From contig CANLDN010000009.1 in assembly GCA_947489445.1 (NCBI GenBank), positions 1 through 64,000 on the forward strand: DNA of 64,000 bases. Reading direction: 5' to 3'. The position numbers and the translations under genes were made by a program. Positions within the stretch are counted from its first letter, which is position 1; each line of letters begins with the position of its first letter. Below, one piece after another: positions 37,727-46,704 of the stretch. This stretch comes from an uncultured Paracoccaceae bacterium. Lineage in GTDB: Bacteria > Pseudomonadota > Alphaproteobacteria > Rhodobacterales > Rhodobacteraceae. The notes below the pieces were generated by a model. That model had not been told where the DNA came from and did not search any database. It worked only from the letters and a program-made list of their open reading frames with translations.

Positions 37727-38640
37727 CCGATGCCCCAACCAAAGCTGGTTTTGTTGCCCTGATTGGCGAACCCAACGCAGGCAAATCCACGCTGCTCAAC
37801 CGTATGGTTGGCGCGAAGGTGTCGATTGTGACACATAAGGTGCAGACCACGCGCGCCCGTATCCGTGGCGTTGCCATGGCCGAAAACGCACAATTGATCT
37901 TCATCGACACGCCAGGCTTGTTCAAACCCCGTCGTCGTCTGGATCGGGCCATGGTCGCCGCAGCATGGGGTGGGGCGGCTGATGCTGATGTGGTCGTGCT
38001 GATGATCGAGGCGCATCGCGGCATGACTGACGGCGTGAAGGCGATCCTCGAAACGCTGGCGGAACGCGCGGGTAAATCGCCCGTGGCCCTCGCCATTAAC
38101 AAGATCGACAAGGTGAAGTCAGAGGTATTGTTGCAACTCACCAAAGATATGAACGATGCCTATCCTTTCGCTGAGACCTTCATGATTTCTGCCGAACGGG
38201 GTCATGGCTGTGACGCCCTGCGCGACTGGCTGGTCACCCAAGTACCCGAAGGCCCGTATCTCTACCCCGAAGATCAGATTGCCGATCTGCCGATGCGCAT
38301 GATTGCCGCCGAAATGACTCGCGAAAAGCTGACCCTGCGGCTGCATCAGGAATTGCCCTATGAGTTGACGGTTGAAACGGAAAATTGGGAAGAACGCCCC
38401 GACGGCACCGCCCGGATTGATCAGCTGATCTATGTCGCCCGCGACGGGCACAAAGGCATCGTGCTGGGCAAGGGGGGCGAGACGGTCAAGGCCATCAGTC
38501 AGGCGGCACGCCAGGAGTTGGAGGAATTCCTGGGTCGCCGCGTGCACCTGTTTGTAAAGGTCAAAGTACGGCCCAACTGGTTAGAAGAATCCGAGCGGTA
38601 CTCTGAAATGGGGCTCGATTTCAAAGACGGCAACACGTGA
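37723..38640 (+). CDS. era: GTPase Era
   Basis: A 305-residue GTPase needed for 30S maturation. G1 is [12 protein letters not shown]2 lies in [16 protein letters not shown]3 is DTPGL, and G4 is NKIDKV. A C-terminal KH domain follows with [15 protein letters not shown]. Start and stop overlap rnc and the DUF1491 gene by 4 nt each, forming a coupled chain lepB-rnc-era-DUF1491. Confidence 0.97.
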   Translation: MTDAPTKAGFVALIGEPNAGKSTLLNRMVGAKVSIVTHKVQTTRARIRGVAMAENAQLIFIDTPGLFKPRRRLDRAMVAAAWGGAADADVVVLMIEAHRGMTDGVKAILETLAERAGKSPVALAINKIDKVKSEVLLQLTKDMNDAYPFAETFMISAERGHGCDALRDWLVTQVPEGPYLYPEDQIADLPMRMIAAEMTREKLTLRLHQELPYELTVETENWEERPDGTARIDQLIYVARDGHKGIVLGKGGETVKAISQAARQELEEFLGRRVHLFVKVKVRPNWLEESERYSEMGLDFKDGNT

Positions 38641-38963
38641 AACTAACCGCCGACATCTGGGTGTCGGCCTATCTGACCCGGCTGCGGCTGGTCGAAATTC
38701 CGGCCTTTGTGGTCAAACGTGGCGACAACACGGCAGGGGCTGTGCTGGTGAAACTGAACACGCTTGATGGGCATGCTTGCTGCTATCAGCGCAGTTTTGA
38801 TCTGATGAGCGGTGCCCGGAAATGGGTGATCCTGACCGAAGGAGACGAGGGCGATGTCGATGCCTCCATCACCAAACAGCGCAGTTTCGATCCCGACCTA
38901 TGGGTGATCGAGGTGGAAGACCGGCAGGGCCGTCATCTGCTGGACGAACCGGGGCTTGAATAG
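38637..38963 (+). CDS. DUF1491 family protein
   Basis: A 108-residue cytosolic protein with IWVSAYLTRL at the start and VLVKLNTLDG, then DPDLWVIEVEDR near the end, which is the DUF1491 pattern. Function is unknown. The GTG start overlaps the era stop (GTGA), so it is made together with Era, a position conserved among alphaproteobacteria. Confidence 0.88.
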   Translation: MKLTADIWVSAYLTRLRLVEIPAFVVKRGDNTAGAVLVKLNTLDGHACCYQRSFDLMSGARKWVILTEGDEGDVDASITKQRSFDPDLWVIEVEDRQGRHLLDEPGLE

Positions 38964-38972
38964 TTTCTACCT

Positions 38973-39035
38973 ATGCTGCGCACCGCTTGCATTATCGTGC
39001 CATTGTCGTTGATGCTGTGGGCATGCACAGGGTGA
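38973..39035 (+). CDS. Possible 20-residue lipoprotein-like small ORF
   Basis: ATG at 38973 opens a 20-codon frame ending TGA at 39033-39035. The peptide reads [20 protein letters not shown]: an Arg, a hydrophobic core and a Cys three residues from the end, like a lipoprotein signal cut right after its lipobox (LWAC, with an unusual Trp). No clear ribosome site is seen, but the era-DUF1491 operon reads through it and recO begins 8 nt later. It may be translated, or it may be chance. Confidence 0.3.
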   Translation: MLRTACIIVPLSLMLWACTG

Positions 39036-39042
39036 CGGTGAG

Positions 39043-39771
39043 ATGATTGAATGGTCTGATGAAGGCGCGCTGCTGGCCACCCGTCCATTTGGCGAAACCT
39101 CTGTCATCATTGAGGTTTTTAGCGCGCATCATGGCCGCCATGCGGGCGTTGTGCGCGGGGGCACTAGCCGCAAGGTTGCGCCGATCCTGCAACCTGGCGC
39201 ACAGCTGTCGGTCACTTGGAAGGCGCGGCTTGATAGCCATTTGGGATCGTTCACTGTCGAACCAGTGCGGAGCCGGGCCGCCGTGGCTATGGGTGACCGG
39301 CTTGCATTGGCCGGACTGAACGCCGTTTGCGCGATCCTTGCCCATGTCTTGCCGGAACGTGAGGAGCATGCGCCGCTTTATGAGCGCACCATCGCCTTGC
39401 TGGATCTGCTGGGGCAGTCAGATGTCTGGCCGCTCGCCTATCTGCGCTGGGAACAGGTGTTACTGGATGAAATGGGTTTTGGCATGGACCTGAGCGCCTG
39501 TGCCGTACGTGGGGTCAACGAAGAGCTGATTTATGTCTCCCCCAAATCTGGCCGCGCTGTCAGCCGTGAAGGGGCAGGTGAATGGGCCGACCGTATGCTA
39601 CCACTGCCGCCTGTCTTGGCCGGGCAGGGTGATGCTGCCAATACCGAGATCGTCACTGCCCTTGGCACAACCGGCTATTTCATTGAACACCGGCTGATCA
39701 AAAGTCTGGGTGATCGCCCGATGCCCGTAGCACGCGCACGACTGATCGCTGCGATTGGTCGCCTCGGCTAG
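39043..39771 (+). CDS. recO: DNA repair protein RecO
   Basis: A 242-residue RecO, which loads RecA on gaps with RecF and RecR. The N-terminal OB-fold begins [28 protein letters not shown] and contains HAGVVRGG. The helical C-terminal part includes [23 protein letters not shown]. The stop overlaps the convergent SDR gene by 4 nt. Confidence 0.94.
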   Translation: MIEWSDEGALLATRPFGETSVIIEVFSAHHGRHAGVVRGGTSRKVAPILQPGAQLSVTWKARLDSHLGSFTVEPVRSRAAVAMGDRLALAGLNAVCAILAHVLPEREEHAPLYERTIALLDLLGQSDVWPLAYLRWEQVLLDEMGFGMDLSACAVRGVNEELIYVSPKSGRAVSREGAGEWADRMLPLPPVLAGQGDAANTEIVTALGTTGYFIEHRLIKSLGDRPMPVARARLIAAIGRLG

Positions 39772-40796
39772 ACCAATTCATTCTCAATCAGATAGGACGC
39801 TGCGGCCACGAGACCCTTGGGGGCCTGCCGCATGCCACGGCCCAGCGTTGCAACGGCCCGGCTGTTGTCGACCTTCTCAATCTTTCCAAGGTTTGGAATG
39901 ATCGATTTGATGGCCGGGTCAAACAGCCCCAGCACCTTCACAACGAAATTCGGGGCAACACGGGTCACAATTTTGCGGTTCGGATGGGCCGCCTTGATTG
40001 CTTTGGCCATATCCACATACCACATGAACTGGTCAACCGTCATGATGCGCTGTCCGATCGTTTCGGGCTTGTCGATCACGGCGATGTGCATTTCGGCCAC
40101 GTCCTGCACATCGACGGCGGTAAAACCAAAATTCGGGACCATCGGGTCCTTGGCGCGCAAAATCCGTTCAATGACGGCGATTGAGGTGCCAAAGTTCTTG
40201 TCCAGCGGGGTTCCCACGACAAAGCCGGGGTTCACCACTGTTAACTTCATATCGGGTGCATGGTCACGGACGTAATCCCATGCCGCCTGTTCTGCCAGTG
40301 TTTTTGATTTGGCATATGGGGTAATGTTGGGTTCGCTGGGGTCGGTCCAATTGGTTTCGTCATAGCTGGTATCGTCGGGGGGCAGTGGCGATCCGTTAAT
40401 GGCGACGGTCGACGAGGTCATGATCACCCGCGCCACACCGGCCGCATGTGCGGCCTTCAACGCCCGCAGGGCCCCGTCAACGGCGGGGCGGACGATGTCA
40501 TCTGCGTTCTTGGGCTGGACCATGGGAAAAGGTGACGCCGTGTGCATCAACACATTGATGTCTGTCATTGCGGCGTCCCAACCGTCGTCACTTGACAGGT
40601 CGAGTGCGACGAAGCTCAGCCGTTCATCCAGTTCGCCATCGTCAGTCAGATGTGGCCGCACCGCCTCTGTCACCTCTGCCGCCCGTGACAGGCTGCGTAC
40701 CGTGCCGCGGACATGGTACCCCGCATTCAAGAGCTGCAGGGCGATGTGCTTGGCGATGTATCCGGACGCACCGGTCAGAAGGACGGTCTGTGGCAT
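39768..40796 (-). CDS. Extended SDR, dihydroflavonol-4-reductase-like
   Basis: A 342-residue NAD(P)-dependent reductase. The cofactor motif is [18 protein letters not shown] and the catalytic residues are Ser in [10 protein letters not shown] and Tyr/Lys in [18 protein letters not shown]. It belongs with cinnamoyl-CoA/dihydroflavonol reductase-like proteins; in bacteria the substrate is usually an aldehyde or ketone. AGGAG lies 5 nt before ATG 40796. A perfect palindrome sits just upstream (40806-40829), so it is probably repressed by a dedicated regulator. It follows mcd on the same strand after 57 nt. Confidence 0.9.
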   Translation of the reverse strand: MPQTVLLTGASGYIAKHIALQLLNAGYHVRGTVRSLSRAAEVTEAVRPHLTDDGELDERLSFVALDLSSDDGWDAAMTDINVLMHTASPFPMVQPKNADDIVRPAVDGALRALKAAHAAGVARVIMTSSTVAINGSPLPPDDTSYDETNWTDPSEPNITPYAKSKTLAEQAAWDYVRDHAPDMKLTVVNPGFVVGTPLDKNFGTSIAVIERILRAKDPMVPNFGFTAVDVQDVAEMHIAVIDKPETIGQRIMTVDQFMWYVDMAKAIKAAHPNRKIVTRVAPNFVVKVLGLFDPAIKSIIPNLGKIEKVDNSRAVATLGRGMRQAPKGLVAAASYLIENELV

Positions 40797-40805
40797 AAGG
40801 GCTCC

Positions 40806-40829
40806 TATCTAAACTACTTAGTTTAGATA
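40806..40829. promoter_or_regulatory. Perfect palindrome upstream of the SDR gene
   Basis: TATCTAAACTA (40806-40816) and TAGTTTAGATA (40819-40829) are exact inverted repeats with a 2-nt centre. The site ends 9 nt before the SDR start codon and covers the place of the ribosome site and likely promoter. No regulator gene lies beside it in this window. Confidence 0.75.
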
Positions 40830-40853
40830 ATCCCACGGATAAAAAGTCCAGTC

Positions 40854-42539
40854 TTAATCTAGAATGCGCCGTGCTATCACCTGCGCCTGAATCTCTGCCG
40901 CCCCTTCAAAGATATTCAGGATGCGCGCATCGCACAGGATCCGGCTGATCTTGTATTCCAGCGCGAAACCGTTGCCGCCATGGATCTGCAGCGCATTATC
41001 CGCGCAAGCCCAAGCGACCCGTGCGCCGAGCAGCTTGGCCATGCCAGCCTCCAGATCACACCGGCGATCATTGTCCTTTTGATGGGCACTGAAATAGGTG
41101 AGTTGGCGCGCCACCATGATCTCAACCGCCATCATGGCCAGTTTGCCGGAAACGCGCGGGAAGTTGATCAAAGCCTTGCCAAACTGCTTGCGGTCCTGAG
41201 CGTAACGCATCCCTTCGTCGAGTGCCGATTGCGCCACGCCAACAGCGCGTGCGGCCGTCTGGATGCGCGCGGACTCGAAGGTCTGCATCAACTGCTTGAA
41301 GCCTTGTCCTTCGGTTTCGCCGAGCAGATTTTCACCCTTCACTTTGAAATCATCAAAGTTCAGCGTGTATTCCTTCATGCCGCGATAGCCGAGCACCTCA
41401 ATCTCGCCGCCGGAAATACCCGGGTCCTGCCAAGGTTCTTCATCCGTGCCCGGCGTCTTTTCGGCCAGAAACATCGACAGACCTTTGTAGTTGTCGGTGT
41501 CAGGGACGGTGCGGGCCAGCACGGTCATCACATGGGTACGGGCGGCATGGGTGATCCATGTCTTGTTGCCGGTGATGATCCAGTCATCACCTTCCTTGCG
41601 GGCTTTTGTGCGCAATGATCCCAGATCAGATCCGGTGTTGGGCTCGGTGAACACCGCCGTTGGCAGAATCTCTGCACTGGCCAACCCCGGCAACCATTTT
41701 TCCTTTTGCGCCTCGGTGCCGCCGCACAGGATCAGCTCTGCCGCAATCTCCGACCTGGTGCCCAGCGAGCCGACACCGATATAGCCGCGCGACAATTCCT
41801 CGGACACCACGCACATGGACGCCTTGGACAGGCCAAAACCACCGTATTCCTCTGGTATGGTCAGGCCGAACACGCCCAGTTCGGCCATCTCGTCGATCAC
41901 CGCCATCGGGATCAATTCGTCTTTGAGGTGCCAATCATGGGCGTAGGGTTCGACCTTTTCCACGCTGAAGCGGCGAAATTGCTCGCGGATCATCTCAAGT
42001 TCATCATCAAGGCCGGTGGCGCCAACGGTGATGTTGGCGGATTGCTCCTGCATCAACGCGACCAGTCGGGTGCGGGCAGCCTGTGTGTTGCCCGATTGGG
42101 TCAGGGTCATGACCGCCGACGCCATAAGGGAACGCATATCATCCTGGCTCAGGCCCATGTCCTGTAGGCGGACGACCTCGCCTTGGTTCATCTGGATGCC
42201 GCCGTAAATCTGCCAAAGGTATTCGCCAAACGTGACCTGATGGATCAGTTGTTCGACCTCTCCAAAGCGGCCCGCATCCTGCAAACGACCGGCCCAGCCC
42301 TGCATCTGATGCAGCGATTGGACATAGGTGGCCAACCACGCCAGTCCGTGCGCCGCTGTCTGATGCGCTTCGATCAGCTGACCCGAAACGCGCCCGTTTT
42401 CTTCGACCATCGCGCGGACGATTGCCTTTGCGCGGGTCAGGACCTGATCGACCGCGGGCAAGGCTGCTTCTGTCAACGACAAAAGGTCGGGCAGAATTGG
42501 CGTTGTGGTCAGTTCCATGTCCTGTCCATCATGCGGCAT
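40854..42539 (-). CDS. mcd: Methylsuccinyl-CoA dehydrogenase (long acyl-CoA dehydrogenase)
   Basis: A 561-residue acyl-CoA dehydrogenase. An N-terminal helical extension of about 150-170 residues (with GLAWLATYVQSL and FGEYLWQI) precedes a normal fold: IPEEYGGFGLSK, AVFTEPNTGSDL, GNKTWITHA, ALQIHGGNGFALEY and IFEGAAEIQ. The extension is the mark of (2S)-methylsuccinyl-CoA dehydrogenase, an FAD enzyme of the ethylmalonyl-CoA pathway for acetyl-CoA assimilation. GGGAGA lies 7 nt before ATG 42539; ATG 42518 is an alternative. A long inverted repeat lies upstream at 42560-42592. The assignment to Mcd rather than another long ACAD is strong but not proven here. Confidence 0.88.
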   Translation of the reverse strand: MPHDGQDMELTTTPILPDLLSLTEAALPAVDQVLTRAKAIVRAMVEENGRVSGQLIEAHQTAAHGLAWLATYVQSLHQMQGWAGRLQDAGRFGEVEQLIHQVTFGEYLWQIYGGIQMNQGEVVRLQDMGLSQDDMRSLMASAVMTLTQSGNTQAARTRLVALMQEQSANITVGATGLDDELEMIREQFRRFSVEKVEPYAHDWHLKDELIPMAVIDEMAELGVFGLTIPEEYGGFGLSKASMCVVSEELSRGYIGVGSLGTRSEIAAELILCGGTEAQKEKWLPGLASAEILPTAVFTEPNTGSDLGSLRTKARKEGDDWIITGNKTWITHAARTHVMTVLARTVPDTDNYKGLSMFLAEKTPGTDEEPWQDPGISGGEIEVLGYRGMKEYTLNFDDFKVKGENLLGETEGQGFKQLMQTFESARIQTAARAVGVAQSALDEGMRYAQDRKQFGKALINFPRVSGKLAMMAVEIMVARQLTYFSAHQKDNDRRCDLEAGMAKLLGARVAWACADNALQIHGGNGFALEYKISRILCDARILNIFEGAAEIQAQVIARRILD

Positions 42540-42559
42540 TGGGCGTCTCCCTTCAAATG

Positions 42560-42592
42560 TGCACCTGCAGAAATATATGTTTTGCAGGTGCA
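42560..42592. promoter_or_regulatory. Inverted repeat upstream of mcd
   Basis: TGCACCTGCA (42560-42569) and TGCAGGTGCA (42583-42592) are perfect inverted repeats separated by 13 nt, 23 nt between arm centres (about two helical turns). The spacer is AT-rich. It lies 21-53 nt upstream of the mcd start, a likely operator, and also between mcd and the divergent TauE gene. Confidence 0.7.
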
Positions 42593-42688
42593 GCGCAATA
42601 TTAATTCGCTTTGGAATTTATTTACGAACAATAATGTCGTAGCGGAATTGCGTCTGTTCTTGCCGTCCCCGACTTCGTAAGAGGGACC

Positions 42689-43459
42689 ATGCCCGAGTTT
42701 CTGAGCATCTTACCATCCGCTGTTTTGGCCTTTGCTGTTGCCGTCACCCTGCTGGGCGGTTTCGTCAAGGGGGCCGTAGGCTTTGCCATGCCCTTGGTGA
42801 TGATCTCTGGCATGGGCATTCTGATCGACCCAGAACTCGTGGTTGCCTGTATCATCCTGCCGATCTTGATCAGCAATGGGCTACAAGTCGCGCGGGCTGG
42901 TCTGGGCAAGGCCCGCGCCGCCGTTGCTGAACATTGGCGCTATATCAGTATCGTCTGCATCATGATCCTGATTTCCGCACAGTTCCTGCGCAGTATTCCC
43001 AAGGATGCGATGTTCATCGTGCTGGGTGTGCCGGTGGTTGTACTTTGTGCGATCCAATTGGCCGGCTGGCGGCCACGGATCGGGCCGGGGTTGCGGCGAC
43101 CATTTGAATGGGCGGCAGGCACATTGTCGGGCACTTTGGGCGGTCTGGCGGGGACTTGGGGGCCACCGACGGTGCTTTATCTGCTGGCGCTTGATACGCC
43201 GCGTGACCGGCAAATGGCCGTGCAGGGTGTGATCTATGGGCTTGGGTCTGTGATGCTGTTTGCAGGGCACCTGCGGTCCGGCATCCTGAACGCACAGACA
43301 TGGCCCTTGTCCGCGGCGCTGGTGGTGCCTGCTTTGGTGGGTATGTGGTTGGGGTTCAAGCTTGGGGACCGGTTTGATCAGGAACGGTTTCGACGCGTGA
43401 CACTGTGGGTGCTGATCATTGCAGGGGCCAACCTTATCCGACGTGGTGTGATGGGTTAG
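42689..43459 (+). CDS. TauE/SafE family permease
   Basis: A 256-residue inner-membrane protein with about eight hydrophobic segments. The repeat-motif GGFVKGAVGFAMPLV in the first half and GTLGGLAGTWGPPTVLYLL in the second are the paired TauE/SafE (DUF81) signatures. Family members are suggested exporters of sulfite or organic acids; the substrate here is unknown. GAGGG precedes ATG 42689. It is divergent to mcd, so an acyl or carboxylic acid substrate is possible, by context only. Confidence 0.9.
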   Translation: MPEFLSILPSAVLAFAVAVTLLGGFVKGAVGFAMPLVMISGMGILIDPELVVACIILPILISNGLQVARAGLGKARAAVAEHWRYISIVCIMILISAQFLRSIPKDAMFIVLGVPVVVLCAIQLAGWRPRIGPGLRRPFEWAAGTLSGTLGGLAGTWGPPTVLYLLALDTPRDRQMAVQGVIYGLGSVMLFAGHLRSGILNAQTWPLSAALVVPALVGMWLGFKLGDRFDQERFRRVTLWVLIIAGANLIRRGVMG

Positions 43460-43992
43460 GACAAAAGATCAAGATAACCGCACACAGCAGCCAATTCGGG
43501 CACTTCACTGGGCGGTAAGACTTCAAATGCGACGTTATAAAGCACCTCACCCTCATGCATCGCGGCCATTTGCCAGGTGCCAGGCAACAGTTCGTAACTG
43601 AAATCGAATTGATAGAATGTCAGTGATGGGTCCACACCACTGATCCGCGTGCCAAAACTTTGAACTGCGATCGCGTCATCACCCATCGGTGGATGGGTCA
43701 CTACCATGGTCACATCGTCAAGGCCGCGTTCAACAGCGGTCTGCGCTTTTACCCCAAACCCAATGCCCAGCACCGCAGGAACGCGGCGGGATGTGGAGAC
43801 AAAGGGTGGCTCGACTTCGATGATATGGGTTTCACCAGCCACGGTATTTGGGGCAGGTGCAGATCTGACAGACTCCGGCGGGCAAACGACACCTGCCTCA
43901 AGGCTGGTAATGCGATCAGTCACTTTGTCCGATTGGGCCAGGGCCATTACGGGAACAACGGACAACAACAGGATACGATGCCAAACTTTCAT
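43456..43992 (-). CDS. Periplasmic DUF3859-like protein
   Basis: A 178-residue protein with a signal peptide (MKVWHRILLLSVVPVMALAQ). The mature part includes LGIGFGVKAQ, then TMVVTHPPMG and LPGTWQMAAMHEGEVLYN, a beta-rich pattern like DUF3859. Two cysteines (VVCPP and AAVCGY) may form a disulfide. Function unknown. It overlaps the convergent TauE gene by 4 nt. Confidence 0.7.
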   Translation of the reverse strand: MKVWHRILLLSVVPVMALAQSDKVTDRITSLEAGVVCPPESVRSAPAPNTVAGETHIIEVEPPFVSTSRRVPAVLGIGFGVKAQTAVERGLDDVTMVVTHPPMGDDAIAVQSFGTRISGVDPSLTFYQFDFSYELLPGTWQMAAMHEGEVLYNVAFEVLPPSEVPELAAVCGYLDLLS

Positions 43993-44071
43993 AGTTTTAC
44001 ATCTAGCGGATCGGCGCTATTTGTCGAGTTCAGGCACAACAGCGGGAAGGGCAGAACTGCCCATCGTCAGG

Positions 44072-44097
44072 GTAAGGTGGGCTTGAACCCACCTTAC
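44072..44097. repeat. Perfect hairpin, REP-like element between pckA and the DUF3859 gene
   Basis: GTAAGGTGGG (44072-44081) and CCCACCTTAC (44088-44097) are exact inverted repeats with a 6-nt loop (CTTGAA). A TATTTT run follows on the plus strand, none on the minus. It starts 6 nt beyond the pckA stop and may stabilise its mRNA. GTAGGGTGGG-like palindromes are dispersed repeats in many genomes. Confidence 0.6.
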
Positions 44098-44102
44098 GTA
44101 TT

Positions 44103-45701
44103 TTAGCCAATCGCTGCCGCTTTGACGTCATCATCAATGAAGGGAACATATTTCCCAAAATTGTCGCTGAACATGGTCACCAGCTTTTCGGCCTGTGCGT
44201 CATAGGCGGCTTTGTCCGCCCATGTGTCGCGGGGATTCAGTAGACCATCATCAACGCCATCAACCGAAATAGGCACTTCAAACCCAAAATGCGGATCCTT
44301 ACGGAACGTGCTTTCGATCAAGGTGCCGTCCAATGCGGCTGACAGCAGCGCCCGCGTGGCCTTGATCGGCATCCTTGACCCGGTGCCATAGGCGCCGCCT
44401 GTCCAGCCCGTGTTCACCAGCCAACAGGTGGCCCCGTGGCTCGCGATCTTGCTGCGGAGCAGATTGCCGTAGACTTCGGGGCGACGCGGCATGAAAGGGG
44501 CACCAAAACAGGTGCTGAAGGTCGGTTCCGGCTCTGTCACCCCACGTTCGGTCCCGGCCACTTTGGACGTGAAACCCGACAGGAAATGATACATCGCCTG
44601 CGCCGGTGTCAGCCGGGCGATGGGGGGCAGTACACCAAACGCATCACAGGTGAGCATGATGATGTTCTTTGGATGCCCGCCCAATGCGCTCTCGGATGCG
44701 TTTGAGATATAGTTCAACGGATAGGCACAGCGCATATTGGCCGTCAGGCTGTCATCCTCGAAATCCAGTTCCAGCGTGTCGGGATCAAACACCATGTTTT
44801 CGATCACGGTATGCGGCATCGCACAGGTTGCATAAATCTCCGGCTCGGCCTCGGCGCTCAGGTTGATGGTCTTGGCGTAACAACCACCTTCGAAATTGAA
44901 CGTGCCGCGATCCGACCAGCCGTGTTCGTCGTCGCCGATCAGAATGCGGGATGGATCGGCAGACAGGGTCGTCTTGCCGGTACCGGACAGGCCAAAGAAC
45001 ACTGCCGTATCCACGGGATTGCCCGGTGCATGGTTGGCCGAACAATGCATTGGCATGATGCCCTTTTCAGGCAGCAAGTAATTCAGCAGTGTAAAGACAG
45101 ACTTCTTATTCTCGCCTGCGTATTCTGTCCCGCCGATCAGGATCAGCTTGGCATCAAAGTTCAGCGCAATCACTGTATCAGACCGGCAGCCGTGCTTCTC
45201 GGGGTCGGCCTTGAAGGTTGGGCAATTGATGATCGTGAAATCAGGGGCAAAGCTGGCCAATTCCGACGCATCGGGACGCCGCAGCAAGTGACGAATGAAA
45301 AGTCCATGCCAGGCCAGTTCGGTGACCACACGTACATCCAACCGATGGGCCGGGTCAGCGCCGCCAAACAGATCCTGCACATTATACGTACCGCCCTTCA
45401 TATGCTCCAGCATATCGGCATAAAGCGCATCGAACTTGGCAGGTTCCATGGGCGGGTTATTTTCCCACCAGATCGTGTTCTCTACCGACGGGGTGCGGAC
45501 GACGAATTTATCCTTGGGGGACCGGCCTGTGTGCTTGCCGGTTGTCACCAAAAACGTACCACCTTTGCCCGTGACACCTTCGCCAGCGGCTACGGCGGCT
45601 TCGTGTAATTCTTCCTCAGAGCGGTTGTAATAAACATAACCCAGCCCTGTGATGCCTTGATCGTCAAGTTTCATCGATGGGTTGACCGTGCCGTGGTCCA
45701 T
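44103..45701 (-). CDS. pckA: Phosphoenolpyruvate carboxykinase (ATP)
   Basis: A 532-residue enzyme, the usual alphaproteobacterial length, that makes PEP from oxaloacetate for gluconeogenesis. [14 protein letters not shown] is the ATP P-loop, [21 protein letters not shown] the metal-binding region, and [13 protein letters not shown] the oxaloacetate-binding segment. AAAGGAG lies 8 nt before ATG 45701; the longer frame to 45758 is not used. It is divergent from chvI-chvG. In rhizobia and Agrobacterium pckA is also next to ChvI/ChvG, and a link in control is likely. Confidence 0.97.
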   Translation of the reverse strand: MDHGTVNPSMKLDDQGITGLGYVYYNRSEEELHEAAVAAGEGVTGKGGTFLVTTGKHTGRSPKDKFVVRTPSVENTIWWENNPPMEPAKFDALYADMLEHMKGGTYNVQDLFGGADPAHRLDVRVVTELAWHGLFIRHLLRRPDASELASFAPDFTIINCPTFKADPEKHGCRSDTVIALNFDAKLILIGGTEYAGENKKSVFTLLNYLLPEKGIMPMHCSANHAPGNPVDTAVFFGLSGTGKTTLSADPSRILIGDDEHGWSDRGTFNFEGGCYAKTINLSAEAEPEIYATCAMPHTVIENMVFDPDTLELDFEDDSLTANMRCAYPLNYISNASESALGGHPKNIIMLTCDAFGVLPPIARLTPAQAMYHFLSGFTSKVAGTERGVTEPEPTFSTCFGAPFMPRRPEVYGNLLRSKIASHGATCWLVNTGWTGGAYGTGSRMPIKATRALLSAALDGTLIESTFRKDPHFGFEVPISVDGVDDGLLNPRDTWADKAAYDAQAEKLVTMFSDNFGKYVPFIDDDVKAAAIG

Positions 45702-45790
45702 GGGTTCGCTCCTTTGTGAAAGGCCGGGTTGGCCTGCGATAGCTCCCATTAACACCAAGTTTTCAAGGGCGGATAGCCCGCATTGTCACA

Positions 45791-45820
45791 GTTAGCGCAA
45801 CCATTTTGATGTTAGCGCAA
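45791..45820. promoter_or_regulatory. Paired direct repeats upstream of pckA
   Basis: GTTAGCGCAA at 45791-45800 and again at 45811-45820, 20 bp apart, each followed by CCA or TCA. Two helical turns separate them. They lie 90-120 nt before the pckA start and suit binding of a regulator in tandem; half-sites of the form TTAGCGC are typical of LacI-type regulators. Confidence 0.6.
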
Positions 45821-45999
45821 TCAGCCCCGCCCCCCGCCCGCCTCTGCGGCAGATTGACCCCGACATTGGTAAAATTGGACCAAATAAGGCAAAAATGTGG
45901 CAGATATTGAGTTAGGGATTGATTCGTCTGAATAAAAAGATGAAAACACGATGGCAGGGTCGAAAAACAACATAAACAAACCTTTGAGGGAAACATCCC

Positions 46000-46701
46000 A
46001 TGTCCAGAATTGCATTGGTTGACGATGATCGGAACATTCTCACCTCGGTGTCGATGACGCTTGAGGCCGAAGGTTTCGAGGTTGAAACATATAATGACGG
46101 CCAAGCCGCACTCGAGGCGTTCAATAAACGGATGCCGGAACTCGCTGTGTTGGACATTAAAATGCCACGTATGGATGGTATGGATTTGTTGCAGCGGCTT
46201 CGCCAGAAAACCTCGATGCCCGTGATTTTCCTGACGTCCAAGGATGACGAAATCGATGAGGTGCTGGGCCTGCGCATGGGCGCAGATGACTACGTCAAAA
46301 AGCCGTTTTCGCAGCGCCTTCTGGTTGAACGGATCCGCGCACTGCTCCGCCGTCAAGATGCGATTGCGGGCGAAGAGATTGAAGAGACCGAAGAGACCAA
46401 GGTCATGGTCCGCGGTGAACTGGTGATGGACCCGCTCCGCCATGCGGTTAAATGGAAGGGCCGCGATGTGTCCCTGACCGTCACAGAATTCTTGCTGTTA
46501 CAGGCGTTGGCGCAGCGGCCCGGATTTGTCAAAAGCCGTGACCAACTGATGGACGTGGCCTATGACGATCAGGTTTATGTGGATGATCGGACGATTGACA
46601 GTCACATCAAACGCCTGCGTAAGAAGATGCGTAACACAGATGATGAGTTTTCCGCGATCGAGACACTTTACGGTATCGGGTATCGCTACAACGAAGAGTA
46701 A
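46000..46701 (+). CDS. chvI: Response regulator ChvI
   Basis: A 233-residue OmpR-type regulator. The receiver has the acidic pair in VDDDRN, phosphorylation Asp52 in [13 protein letters not shown], and Lys in [12 protein letters not shown] winged-helix domain ends with [39 protein letters not shown] precedes ATG 46000. ChvI with ChvG controls acid and envelope responses and carbon metabolism in alphaproteobacteria. The sensor gene follows after 3 nt. Confidence 0.95.
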   Translation: MSRIALVDDDRNILTSVSMTLEAEGFEVETYNDGQAALEAFNKRMPELAVLDIKMPRMDGMDLLQRLRQKTSMPVIFLTSKDDEIDEVLGLRMGADDYVKKPFSQRLLVERIRALLRRQDAIAGEEIEETEETKVMVRGELVMDPLRHAVKWKGRDVSLTVTEFLLLQALAQRPGFVKSRDQLMDVAYDDQVYVDDRTIDSHIKRLRKKMRNTDDEFSAIETLYGIGYRYNEE

Positions 46702-46704
46702 GGC

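Noticed and set aside
44811..45608. 265-codon plus-strand frame inside pckA
   Set aside because: Antisense to a strongly conserved gene; His/Cys-rich shadow translation.
45763..46443. 226-codon minus-strand frame over chvI
   Set aside because: Antisense to the response regulator; low-complexity translation.
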